Assembly (NCBI GenBank): GCA_022661535.1
Contig: JAKULF010000011.1
Location: 2,542,001-2,606,000, forward strand
DNA: 64,000 nt
Reading direction: 5' to 3'
Source of the DNA: Eutypa lata
Taxonomy: Eukaryota; Ascomycota; Sordariomycetes; Xylariales; Diatrypaceae
The position numbers were made by a program, and so were the translations under genes. The notes beneath the pieces were generated by a model, which had not been told where the DNA came from, ran no database searches, and was given only the letters and a program-made list of their open reading frames with translations. Within the stretch, counting starts at the first letter, position 1. Each line of letters begins with the position of its first letter. Shown in pieces: positions 13,021 to 24,680 of the stretch.

Positions 13021-14000
13021 TTAAACCTTTATAAATAATTCAAGAAAATAACCTTTTATATCAGGTTTTCGAATTTATTTTCTTTACTTATTAATAAAAA
13101 GCAAAGTATTTTAATGTTTTAAACAATATATTTTATTATAAATATAATAACTTTAATTTAATATAACTTTACGAACTTTTAATACTTTTTATTATACTTT
13201 AATAATATTATTATATAAATGATATATAAAGGATTTCTTTTATACGTTATATATAATTTATTATAATTAAAAACGTAAAGATATATATAAAGTAATTATA
13301 TATAAAATGTATTATTTATTAAAATAAATATTTATTTACTTAATTTTATCGATTTCTTTTCGTATATTTTAATGTATTTTATTAATAATATATTAAACAA
13401 AATATATATAAATTAATAAATAAATATTTTATATTTATTAAATATATATATAAATAAAATTTAAATTTAAATTATAATATATAATATATATAAAAAGTTA
13501 TATAAATAATAAAATTAAATATATATTATTAAAGATTTATTTTTAATTTAAAATTAAATTTATAATATAACCTTAATTATATTATAATATTATATTATAA
13601 TTATATTTTATTATATAATATTTATTTTAATATTATAAAATAATTTATAAATATATATATTAAAAATTAAAAATTAAAAATTAAAAACATTTTTATTATT
13701 TTTTTATTTTATAATATAATATTTAAATATACTTTATTTTTTTATATAATAATAAATATAATATAACATTATATTATTTTATAATTTAATTTTTTATATA
13801 ATTTTAAACTTTTTAAAATAAAATATTATTAAAAATAATAAAAAATAATCGTATTTATAATTTAATTTTAATAAATATTATTAATTTATAATTTTAAAAC
13901 CGTTTATTTTTGCGATTTTTTATTAACGTTTAAAGTTATATTTAATTATAAAGTTAATATAAGCGTAAAAAAAAGTGTGCGTAAAGAAGGTAATTATCTT
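13021..14000. repeat. AT-rich RIP-mutated block A
   Basis: About 1 kb almost entirely of A and T with no open frames; most remaining G/C sits in CG, AGC or ACTT contexts. This is the look of a transposon relic saturated by C-to-T changes on both strands. No terminal repeats or recognisable protein fossil were found, so the element type is unknown. Confidence 0.75.
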
Positions 14001-14680
14001 AATACTTGATTATCGTTTATTAAATGAAAATATTTTAATAGTTAACGCAGCCTCCATATTATAAACGTGAACTTTAAGGTTCTTTATCGTTAAACGTATA
14101 TAGATGATAATTAATTTACTGCAAAATATGCCTTGCCACTCACCATCGAAAACTTGAACTAAACCTCGAGGCAATTTCCCAATATGGGAGGGCGGTTTCG
14201 AGTTGGAAAAGAAAAAGAAAATAAAAAGTAGGTAGGTGGGTATTGCGAACTCTAGACATACTTGTGACTGTATAACTTGTGCATGACTGGCTCGCTGACT
14301 ACCTTTAGCACCATATCCCCATTCTGAACAAGAAGGTCTATATGGAGGTATCAAACCGTGTCGTGTCTCATAATTTTCCTTTCCAACAATTAGGCTATAA
14401 ACAATACTTTATCCTCTAAATATATATACCAAGCAAAAGCAGCATATTAATACACGAACCTGCCCAACGAGACTGGGCTTAGCGACTCAGACTTTAGTTT
14501 CAGCCCATTTTGTTGAACTCTAATATGATGATCGGATTACTAGGACCAAGTAGCCCGTCAGGATCTAATCATGTTGAATTTCTTTTCGAATCTAAATATA
14601 GTACCGCTTTGCTCCGGTCCCGTTGAGTGTAGCTTCAACATTATTATTTCTTTTTAAAAATGTACCTCCAGACACCTGTA
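14001..14680. other. Intergenic, downstream of the receptor gene
   Basis: Composition returns to normal. It holds the 3' flank of the minus-strand CFEM receptor. A 114-codon open frame on the minus strand (14010-14354) has no recognisable content. Confidence 0.5.
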
Positions 14681-16339
14681 TTACCAGTTCCTATAATCGG
14701 AATTCTGCTCCTGGTTCTTGTCCACCAGCTCGAACGTACCTGACTCGGTGGATCGCTGCTGGAAGGAAACGGCATTCGTGACGCTCTTCTTGATCCCCGA
14801 ACTCGGCATGCCGTTTTTCGACGAGATCCGGTACGAGGGCCCCGGAGTGTCGCCGGTGGAACCGAAGCACGTGGGCAATACGCGGCGGAGAAGCGATCGC
14901 ACGGCGGGTAAGCAACTGCAGATAATGCTAACAAAGGCTTCCAGCACGCTCCAGTAGGCTGTCGGGACGTTGTCATCTAGAGGGTAGACGTTATTAGTAA
15001 TCTCGGTGCTGGGTGGGGTTTGTGTAGAAGAGGGGCCACTGTTCGCTTACATGTCGCATTGGTAGTATTCGCGAACTTGGCGAACGACTTGAGGCGGATG
15101 AAGCTTACAACCGTGATACTAGAGTTCATAGCTCACGTCAGTGAATTGTCCGTGCGATAGTGCACAGTGGATCGATTGAAATCTTACAAGGTGCCCAAGC
15201 TGAACATGATGAACAAGTTGATCTTTTTTCGCCTTCCCATCTGGAGCTTGGCCAAGGTGGGAATCGGCAACGCCAAGATGAAGATGTCGAGTACGATACT
15301 GATAATGGCGTGAGCCCAGGCGAAGACATTGAAGCTGAAACATTTCCCCTCCGTCTCTCCGGTCCATCTCGTCCATCCGTGCTCGATTGGCCAGCAGTGG
15401 AAGATGCCGGCTAACACCGACGCAAGAGTGAATAAGAGAACAACCCCTATTGTGATGAAACATGTATTTTTTAGGCCAGGCTGTGGGAAGACTCTCAGGT
15501 AAAAGAGCAGCACCGTGGTCTTACTAACGCCCAGGGTCATGAAGTAGAAAAGCTCCGTCAACCAAGTGAACTAGCCATATATTAGCTTGTTATTTATACG
15601 AAATGGAGTGCTTGTGGTAGGCGCACCTTTATGATGCGCTCAATCTTTTCGGGAAATATTGTCCATATATCTTTGCCGAAGCCATCGGCTGACACTGGTT
15701 TCCGGTTAGTCGCTGACATTCACCGGAGTACTGGTTACCTACTGATGAACTCCAAGATACCCATGGGAAGGGCAAACACCTACGGTGGTTAGCTGATATC
15801 AGATTGAATGGCGTCTATGATGTCGTACGAGAGAGGCGAGGGCACACATGTCAGCCCACTCGACTTGCTTTCGGGGAAATCTATCGGAGAGCCTGATGCC
15901 CACGGCAAGGATTGCAAGGAGGCCGGCAACTATTGTAATTACTGGCGTCACGACGGTGTTGTCCCGGACTGGCTCTCCGCAGAGGGTTTGGGTGGTATTC
16001 TGAGAAGCTAACTCGGTGTATTAGATAACAGCGACGACCTAGACGAGAAATGTTTTCAACTAACATAGGGCTTGTATAACCGTGCAGTTGGCTAGTGTGC
16101 ATGTTTTAACGTTGCCCATCAGCGCTTCATCTTCGCAAATGCAGCTAAAGTCCGTGGGATCGCATGTCGACTGTGGCAGGAAGGATCCTAAACAGTTGGA
16201 CTATGCAGTTTATCAGTTTAGCAGCCTCGAGAAAGACGATTTACACCCAAATCCTTACCGCGCATGTTGGCATTGACTGAGCCTGGGACAATGCTACTAG
16301 GCACGTAGCTACAGCTAAAGCACCCCATCGTCTCCCCAT
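14681..16339 (-). CDS. CFEM-domain PTH11-like 7TM receptor
   Basis: Surface receptor-like protein combining an extracellular eight-cysteine CFEM domain with a rhodopsin-type 7TM domain, the architecture of Pth11-class receptors that sense host or surface cues. Eight exons keep frame: 16339-16259, 16200-16065, 16007-15829, 15779-15743, 15694-15627, 15570-15188, 15118-15051 and 14976-14681, giving 415 residues. A signal peptide (ATCLVALSQAQS) runs into CFEM: MPTCA, SNCLGSF, STCDPTDFSCIC, VKTCTLANC. The 7TM part shows PVITIVAGLLAILAVGIRL, VEWADM, DGFGKDIWT, ELFYFMTLGVSKTTVLLFYLR, a Cys-bearing loop, AHAIISIVLDIFILALPIP and SIICSCLPAVRSLL, then a Ser/Thr-rich cytoplasmic tail. No stop or frameshift was found, although RIP blocks flank the gene on both sides. 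The 37-nt fourth exon matches one in the receptor at 8197. Confidence 0.92.
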
Positions 16340-16905
16340 GGTATCGTAATCGTCGGCGATGAATGAAACGGAGATACGATGCTGAGTGTATACAAGCGGA
16401 ATAGTGTTTTGATATTTGTTAAACAGCCTTCGCTCTGTTCAATGAGTGAATAGAGTTGTTGGCTAACAATTTATTAATTACGTACATATGTAAGTAAGCA
16501 GCCTAGGCCTTTGTGCGTTCGTGTCCTACTTGAAATTCTGTTTCAGTACAAGGATGCATACAAGACCGACACCATACGGTGAAGCCACCCCCCGCTTCAA
16601 TGCTGGCAACTGTTGATACCCCCAGGGAACACAACCACGTTGATTATAGGACAGGATTGGCACCGGACTGGTTCCACGTGGAAAATATCTCTCATTCGGA
16701 TCGTTATCGACGTAATTTCCAAAAAGGTCTCTTCGACTAGAATTTCTGCCCAAACATGACTTGGTATTCATGGACAACGTATGTAGGCAATAATTGGTTA
16801 GCCGCTACTGTAACATTAGAAAGAAAGGGGTTGCAAGACGTAGAGCCGGTCATCCGGATCCGAAGCGCATGTTGAACGGTATCTTGCAGGTGGACTGGTG
16901 CAATC
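16340..16905. other. Intergenic, receptor promoter up to the LTR element
   Basis: Promoter side of the CFEM receptor. No other gene seen. It ends at the CTTCT target-site copy (16906-16910) of the retrotransposon. Confidence 0.6.
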
Positions 16906-16910
16906 CTTCT

Positions 16911-17058
16911 TGTTGAATTAAGGGGTTAAAGCTATAAGTGATAGATGTATCAATACAAGCCAGCAAGGCTAATTATGTATATAAGCAGACGTTTCTCTCA
17001 CCTTTATAATAACTGTCACCTTAATTAATTAAAAAGCTTATTATCTTATTTTTTAATA
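16911..17058 (+). repeat. 5' LTR (148 bp), largely unmutated
   Basis: Begins TGTTGAATTAAGG and ends TTTTTTAATA. It aligns without gaps to 22420-22567. All 33 differences are C or G here and T or A there, so this copy kept near-ancestral bases. Confidence 0.93.
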
Positions 17059-17072
17059 AGTTATAAGCCCGG
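17059..17072 (+). other. Putative primer-binding site, initiator-tRNA anticodon arm type
   Basis: GTTATAAGCCC at 17060-17070 lies two bases after the LTR. It equals the reverse complement of the initiator tRNA-Met anticodon arm (GTTATGAGCCC) with one G-to-A. Copia-group elements are known to prime with a half tRNA-iMet at this site. Confidence 0.6.
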
Positions 17073-18668
17073 AATTTCGCATAATTTTAATATTTTTAAT
17101 TAAATACTTTATATATATAATTTAATAAGTTAATTTTAAAATATAAAATTATTAAAATTATATCGAAATTAATATAAATTAAATTTAATTTTAATATTTA
17201 ACGTTAACGTATAATTAAATTACGAAATTATAAAACTATTTTTTTATTTTATTAATTAAATATTATTTATATTAAAAAAAAATAATATATTATAAATAAT
17301 AATAACAAATATTTAATTATTTTTAATAATTTTAATAACTTTAATAACTTTAATATTTTAATTACGATTAACTTCGAATAAGTTAATTAACTTAATATCG
17401 ACTTTAAAACTATTTAAAAGCGTTTTGTAAATAATTCGTTATAAGTTTATTCGTTAAATATTAATTATTAAAGTAATTAATTAAAACGAATAATATAATT
17501 AATTATAATTATAAAAGCTTTTATTATAAAAAATTATTTTTATATAATTAATATTATATAATATATATAAAATTAAAATAATCGCGATTTATAAATAAAA
17601 TATATAAACGATAATAATAACGCTTATAAATCGACCTTTATATTAAATTATAATATAAATTTAATAAATTAAAATAATCTTTTTATATCGTTTATTTTAA
17701 ACGAACGAAATTTATTTAAAATTAAAGTTTATACGTTAAATATATAAAATAAAGCGTAATTAAAGCTTAAAGTTATTTAATCTTTATAATAATTTTTAAA
17801 TTTTTCATTTTAAATTTTTTTTTAAATATTAATATTAAAGCAAGATTATTATTTTTAATTTTTAAATCGATTTAATATAATCGTTATAATATTTAATTAA
17901 CGTATTAAATTAAGTATTAACGTTATTTATAAGTTATTTATATTTAAAATTATTATAATATTAATTAAATTCGAATTTTTATTAAAACTTATAAATCGTA
18001 ATAATTATTATTTTTAAAAATAATATATAAAAATAATCGTAAAGATTTATAACGATTACGATTTAATGTTTAATTAACTTTTAAATATTATTAATAAAGT
18101 TTTTAAACTTTTATAATTATAATAATTAATAATTTAAAAATAAACGATATTACTTTTTAAAAATAACTTATATAAAACTTTAACTTTATTAATAAAGGTA
18201 ATTATAATAATTAAGTTATTTAAATAAATAAAGAAAAAGTTTAAAAAAAAGAAAATTTTAACTTTATTATAATTAATAAAAAGATAAAATATAATTAAAC
18301 TTAATAACTTTAATAACGTATATAAATTAAGTTAAAAAATCCTTAATATTTAAAACGAATATATATAAATCGAAGTTAAATATATATTATTATAAAGTTA
18401 TTTTATAATTTATTTTATAAAAAACTTAAATATAAAATTTAAAATATAAGTTTAATTATTTTAAATAATTTATATTAATATATTATTAAAATTAATTAAC
18501 GTTATTAAAATAATTAAAGTTATAAAGTTAAAATTTAAAGTAATAAATTAATTATTAAATAATAATATATTAATAATAATTATAAAAAATAAATATATAA
18601 AACGTAAAAAAGTAATTATTAATATTTTAATAAACGAAAAAAAAATAATAATAATAAAAATAAAAAAA

Positions 18669-18710
18669 TATAAATATTACGAAAAAAAAAGTTATATTAA
18701 AAATAAATAT
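18669..18710 (+). pseudogene. Fossil Gag zinc knuckle
   Basis: Reads Y-K-Y-Y-E-K-K-S-Y-I-K-N-K-Y. Reversing typical RIP changes (TGT/TGC to TAT/TAC, GG to GA or AG, CAT to TAT) gives the C-x2-C-x4-H-x4-C spacing of a retroviral-type knuckle. It is in the same frame as the integrase, RT and RNase H fossils. Confidence 0.8.
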
Positions 18711-19481
18711 TAAAAATTATATTTAAAATTTAAAAAGAATAAAAAACTTAAAAAACCTTAATAAAAATAAAAAATTATAATTATATTAATTTATAAACTT
18801 TAAAAAAATAATACTTTTAAAGTTTAAATAATAATATTTATTTTTTTAAAATTTATATTTATTATTTAAAAAAATTATATATTATAAAAAATTTAAATAT
18901 TAAATTTCGATTACGGTTAATATATTATTTTAAATCGTAATAAGTTTATAAGTTTTAAAAGTATATTTAAATTAAACGACTTTATTATTATTAATATTAA
19001 TAATATTAAAATTTTCGTTTTTAATATAAATACGATTAAAGTAAATTATATTACATTAATAAAATTTTAAGCGATAAAATTTATTAAAGTATTATATATT
19101 TTTAATTTAAATATTAACTTTATTTTCGTTATATAATTATTTAATAAAAAAATTAATATAACTTTAAAACGAAATATTTATAAAATTAAATTTTTAAATA
19201 ATCGATAAATTATTATTTATACATTACGATTCGATAATTTATTTACTTTTAAAATATATAAAATAACGATTTTAATATTTTTAACTTATATCGTTAATTT
19301 TAAAATGTATTTTTAATACAAACGAATAAATTATTTAAACGAAATATTTTTTTTAAAGTTTAAATATATTATTCGCGATATAATAAATATATTAAATTAT
19401 TATATATATGTAATTTATTTATAAAGTTATATAAAAAAAAAATTATATAAAAAAAGCTTATTTAAAAGTAAATATATAAAA

Positions 19482-19593
19482 GATATTATTTATATTAACG
19501 TTTACGAATTTTTTAATAAAACGAAATATAACGATAAAAAATATTAATTAACTTTAATAAATAATTATAATCGCTTTATTTTAATATAACTTA
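19482..19593 (+). pseudogene. Fossil integrase catalytic core start
   Basis: Translated fossil reads DIIYINVYEFFNK, then KKY-stop-LTLINNYNRF. This matches the D-x-x-x-x-D-V-C-G-P-F and R-Y-W/F-L-T-x-I-D-D-Y-S-R block of Copia integrases once G-to-A and C-to-T changes are allowed for. It lies between the Gag knuckle and RT. Confidence 0.8.
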
Positions 19594-21122
19594 TAATTAC
19601 TTAAAAAAAAGCTTAAAAATACATTAAGTAATTTATTAATTATTTTAAAAAGTACGAAATTTAAAGTTAAAAATATAAAGTTATATACTTTAATTAAATT
19701 AAAAAATTAATCGAAAAAAACGTAAAAAGATAATATATTTAACGAAGCATTATTATATAAACGAGTTTTATCGAATAATATTAAAGTAATAAAATAACGA
19801 AAAATTTTAATTTTTATATTAAAAATAAATTACTTTTTACGTTAAAAAATAAAAAAATTTAAATAAAGTTTTAACTTAAAGTATTAAAAACGATTAATTA
19901 TTTATATAACCGAAGCTTTTATAACGCATTAAATGTTATTTTCTTTTAAATAATATATAATTAAAAGCTTTATATAAATTACTTACGCATATTAAGTATA
20001 AAAATATAATATTAAATGCTTAAAAGTAACGATAAAAAAAAACGAAAAAAGATAAACAATTAAAAAAAGCTTAGCATTTTTATAAATTACTTAAATAATT
20101 TAACATATAAAATTTTTATTAACGAAGATAAAATTATTATAACGATAATATAAAATATTTACTTTAAGCGAAAAAAAAACTATTAATTTATAATAACTAA
20201 TGTTAAAATATAAATCGATAATTTTTTATTAAAAACTTTTTTTTTATTATTTATTAAGCGTAAACGTTAAAAAATTATTAATCGCGTAATTAATTTAAAT
20301 TAAAATTAACTTATTTTATAAAAAATTAATAAAAGTTATTTAATAAATGTTTAAGTTAATTTATTATTTATTTAATTTATAAAAAATACTTTAATTTAAA
20401 TATCGAATTTAAATATAAATAATTAAGTTTTTAAATATTTAAAATTATAATATTTATTTAAAACGTATATTTTATTTAAAAAAAATTAAATTTTTATATT
20501 TTATTTTTTTTTAACGTTAACGATTAACGTTAAAGCGGCTATTAATAATATAAAGTTTAAAATATTAATTAAAGTTTATAAAAATTATTTTTAAAATAAA
20601 TAACGCGAAATTATAAAAGTTAAATATTAATTTTTATTAAATAATAATATTTAAGTTTTAATTAACGTTATAAACGATATAAATATATTAAATAAAAAGT
20701 AAATTTTTAAATTAAAACGTAACTTAAATAATAAAATAACGCGTTATAAAATACGTTATATAATATAAAGCTTTAAATAAATTAAAAATATTAATTATTT
20801 TAAAATATTTATTTTTATAATAAAGTTTATAAATTATAAAGTATTATTTATTATAATCGTCGTTTAAAATTACGAAATTAAATAAATAAACGTTAAAATT
20901 GTTTTTTTTTACGATAAAATAAAAGAAAAGATTTACGTTTAATAATTTAAAAAGTTTAATAACGATATCGATAAAGTTTATAAATTAAAGTAAGCTTTAT
21001 ATAAATTAAAATAAACGTTTAAAGTTTAATTTAAAACGTTAAATAATTATTTAACTTTATTAAGCTTTATTTCGATTAACTTTAATTACGACGTATTTAT
21101 TAATATTAAAATAAGCGTTTTT

Positions 21123-21164
21123 ATAATAATTTATATAAATAATTTATTTATTATTAAAAAAAAT
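21123..21164 (+). pseudogene. Fossil reverse transcriptase YVDD box
   Basis: Reads I-I-I-Y-I-N-N-L-F-I-I-K-K-N. TAT ATA AAT AAT at 21132-21143 is TAT GTG GAT GAT with G-to-A changes, the Copia YVDD active site followed by L-F/L-I-I. Confidence 0.82.
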
Positions 21165-21629
21165 AAAGCGAAAATAATTAAAATAAAAATAACATTAAAT
21201 AAGCGTTTTTAAATAATAAATTTAAAGCTTTATTAATATTATTTAAATATTTAAATTAAACGTTATTAATTAATTAAAATTATTTACTTTAATTAATAAA
21301 AATATATTAATAAAATACTTATAATATATAATATAACGAATTATAAAAAAGTTAATATTTTTATAACTTTATAAAAGTTATATTAATTAAATTTTAAATA
21401 AAAATGTTTTAAGTTTAATAAATATCGATATTAATTAATCGTTAACTTTTTAATATATTTAATAATAAACATTAAACTTAATATAACTTACGTAATATTT
21501 TACGTTAATCGTTACTTTTTTAACTTTATATTTAAATACGAATAAATAATTAAAAAAATATTTAAATACTTATAAATAATTAAAAACTTATATTTTAAAT
21601 ATAAAAGAAAATTATAATTATTAACGAAA

Positions 21630-21740
21630 TATAACGATGCAAATTAAAGCGAAAACTTAAATATTTATCGATCGATTTTTAATTACGTTTTTAATTTAAG
21701 TAATAATATAATTAATTAATCGTTTAAAAAATAATTAATT
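21630..21740 (+). pseudogene. Fossil Copia-type RNase H
   Basis: Reads YNDAN-stop-SENL, then YRSIFNYVFNL. This is the Copia landmark Y-S-D-A-D-W-x-G followed by R-R/S-S-x-S-G-Y-V-F-x-L-G with Trp-to-stop and Gly changes. It lies 166 codons after the RT box, a normal spacing. Confidence 0.82.
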
Positions 21741-22419
21741 ATTTTATTATTTTTTTATAAATTAAAATATAAAAGATAAACTTAAATCGTTAAAAAAGTA
21801 ATTTAATTTAATTAATTATATAAAGAATTTATTATAAATTTTAATAAAAAAAAAAAAGATATTATAATTAAAAAAGCATTAAGCATTATAATAATTTATT
21901 ATAATAATTAAAGTATTATTACTTTAATAAAAAACCTTAATAATTATAATTAAATTAAATATATTAATATTTAATAATATTTTATTTATAAAAAAATAAT
22001 AAAAAAAATAATATAATTAAAATATATCTTTATAAAAAACATAATAATAAACGAATTAATTAAACCGCTTGTTCGAAATTCGTTCGTAAAGTTTCGAAAT
22101 ATTTTTAATTTAAAACGAATGTTTAACGTTAAAATATAATAAAATCAATTTTGATTTAAAGCGAATAAAGCTAAAATTAATAACCGTAACTTTATGTTTA
22201 TAAATAAAGAATAAAAGTAAAAAAAAATTATATTAAATAATTAACTTAAAGTTATTAATATTAAAATCGTTATAAATAACGAAAATTATTATATATAACG
22301 AAAAATAATATTTAACGAAAATAAATATTAATTACGAAATAATTTAAATATTACGAAAATTAAAATATAATTAAAAAGTTAAATTAAAGTTATTATTACT
22401 TATAAATATTAAGTGAAAA

Positions 22420-22567
22420 TATTAAATTAAAAAGTTAAAGTTATAAATAATAAATGTATTAATATAAATTAATAAAGTTAATTATATATATAAATAAACA
22501 TTTTTTTTACTTTTATAATAATTGTTATTTTAATTAATTAAAAAGTTTATTATTTTATTTTTTAATA
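22420..22567 (+). repeat. 3' LTR (148 bp), heavily RIP-mutated
   Basis: Same length as the 5' LTR with no indel. By hand count it has 18 C-to-T and 15 G-to-A differences and none of any other kind. The opening TG has become TA. Confidence 0.92.
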
Positions 22568-22572
22568 CTTTT

Positions 22573-23270
22573 AAATTAATTAATTTATAAAATTATTAAA
22601 GTAATTTTACGTATATAATATAATTGTTATAAATATTATTTTATAATTATAAAGTTATAAGTTATAAAGTATATATAATAACGTAATATATATTAACCTT
22701 TAACTTATTTTAAACTTATTATTATTATTTCGATAAAGTTTTTATTTATTATTTGCGTTTTTTTATAAAACGTTATTAAACGAATTTTTATATAAAAACC
22801 TTTATTTAACTTTTAAATATATTAATTTAACGTTTATCTTTATATAATTTCGCCGTTATTTATCTTTTATATATATTAAACTTAAATAACTTTAAAAAAA
22901 CTTTTTATTATATAATTAATTAATAATTAAATATTAAAAATATTTATTATAATAGTTTTTTTTTAATTTAATACTTTTAAAAGTATTATTTTTTTATTAA
23001 TTTTTTATAATAATTAATTATTTTAATATATACGTTATTTTATATAAAAATAAAATATTACGTAATAATTATATAAAACAAAATAATTATAAAAGAATTT
23101 ATAAGTTTATTTTTTATTATTTTATTATCTTTATATTTTAAACATTTAAGCTTTTTTTATTTAAAATTAATTTAATATATACGTTTATATATTAAGGAAT
23201 TTTGTTAAGAAATCGTTCGTTAATTAACTAGTTTATCTTCTTTAGACTTGGTTTTTTAATAAACTTAATG
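22573..23270. repeat. AT-rich RIP-mutated block, second relic
   Basis: The strongly AT-biased sequence continues 700 bp past the Copia target duplication, so the element inserted into, or beside, an older RIP-mutated repeat. No LTR or protein fossil was recognised here. Confidence 0.65.
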
Positions 23271-24680
23271 CTCGGGGCTAACCCGTGCAGGCTCCCCGGT
23301 GAAGTCCGAACCTGGCCCACTTAAACCCCTGCACCTCCGCCGCTCCCCGGAGAGAAAACGGCCGATAAAACCCACAGTACAAAGCTAGCCAAGGGTAACG
23401 GTTTGCTGACCTCTTGACTTGTAAGCGCGAAATACTGGAGTTCCAGACGCACACTTGGTTACTTACATACATGGACCTTTTTGCCAACTGCCTTATTTAG
23501 TACGTGTAGTCTAAGAATCCTTCCGTAAGAAATACAGGAACGTGCCCGTTTAGCCGCATGGGAGGTCCCTTGCTCCCATGTGTTGTTGACGATCTAATCT
23601 CATGTCCAATAAGCCAATCACAACCAACATATCGCAATATGAAGACTAGGATTGTTATAGGCCTGATGTGGGGACTCCTTAACCCCGAGGGGAAGGAAAA
23701 TAAGACTCGACCCTAGGTATGCATGCAGTTATATGTTAAGAGAGGCTCGCTCACGGGCCGAGATTCACGAAGTACATACATGTGGTTGGGTTGCATTTTG
23801 GCCCCGTATTAACATTCGAGCCTCTTGCTTCCATCGTGGGATCATGGGTCTGTAACGTATTTATCTAGCCACTTATAACTACCGATTCGTGACTTCGTTA
23901 AAGATCTTTGTATTTCTCTTGATTCTATTAGCTAAGCTCCCTCACAGAGCAGATTGTTAAGACCTTAAACCTGGTCTCGTTATGGATATAATATCACTTG
24001 CTGCATTTTTATATAAACTGTAAACCATTTTATTATAAAGTTTAATGCGATTATTTCGTATAAATTATAATTAAAATTAACGTACATAAATAAATATATT
24101 AACTTTTAATATATACGATTTATAAAAGTATTTTTTAACGTTTTTATAAACGTTATTAACTTTTAAATATAATTAAAATATAATTTCTTTATAGATTTAT
24201 ATAAAGATTAATTGATGTCAATATACGGAAAGTCGATATTGATTGGTTGAAATAGCGTATTGATCAATACATATTGATAAATGCGTTGATATTATTGAAT
24301 TGTTTTGAACCCTGAGGTGTATGCGCATGTGCATCGGCTACCCCCCCCTCATTATTAGCACTTTGGCAGTTTAGATAGCACCGTATAGGAATATGTCGAG
24401 GGATATCCTATCACCTTCAATAATGGCCATAGCCACTAGTAAAATTGGCTCGACTTTCGCCTCCATAAAGAACCTTGTTGTTATATTGGCTCAAATTCGC
24501 CCCTATTACAGCGTGGTTCCAGATTCGAGATAGTTGTTCATGCGCTGGAGCAAAGAGAAGGAATATAAGCATGTTTTTACTGCCCAGACCCTACTGCTTT
24601 TTTCGGTGATTCTCCCTGCACGTGTATGTCTTTTGATTGATACAGCTCGGCTCTTGCCTCCTTCAAAGTCTAGCTCCAAG
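23271..24680. other. Intergenic, with a GC-rich patch and a small AT block
   Basis: 23276-23360 is abruptly GC-rich (TAACCCGTGCAGG, CTCCGCCGCTCCCCGG) between AT blocks and may be an unmutated end of a repeat. 24003-24240 is another AT-rich stretch. The rest is ordinary, with no gene supported. The last part is the P450 promoter. Confidence 0.5.

Larger units (their letters stand above)
16906..22572 (+). mobile_element. Ty1/Copia LTR retrotransposon, complete in structure, RIP-inactivated
   Basis: Element 16911-22567 (5657 bp) is bounded by two 148-bp LTRs and a five-base target duplication, CTTCT (16906-16910) and CTTTT (22568-22572, the same word with one C-to-T). After the 5' LTR comes a primer-site-like string, and a purine run precedes the 3' LTR. 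Read through RIP substitutions, one frame (codon starts divisible by three) holds a CCHC knuckle at 18669, integrase core at 19482, RT YxDD box at 21132 and Copia-type RNase H at 21630. Integrase before RT is the Copia order. Many CAA/CAG/TGG-to-stop changes make it dead. The four landmarks share one frame, so frame-shifting indels between them are absent or balanced. Confidence 0.93.

Noticed and set aside
23278..23487. 69-codon open frame in the GC-rich patch
   Set aside because: No recognisable features; the composition patch is probably repeat-derived.
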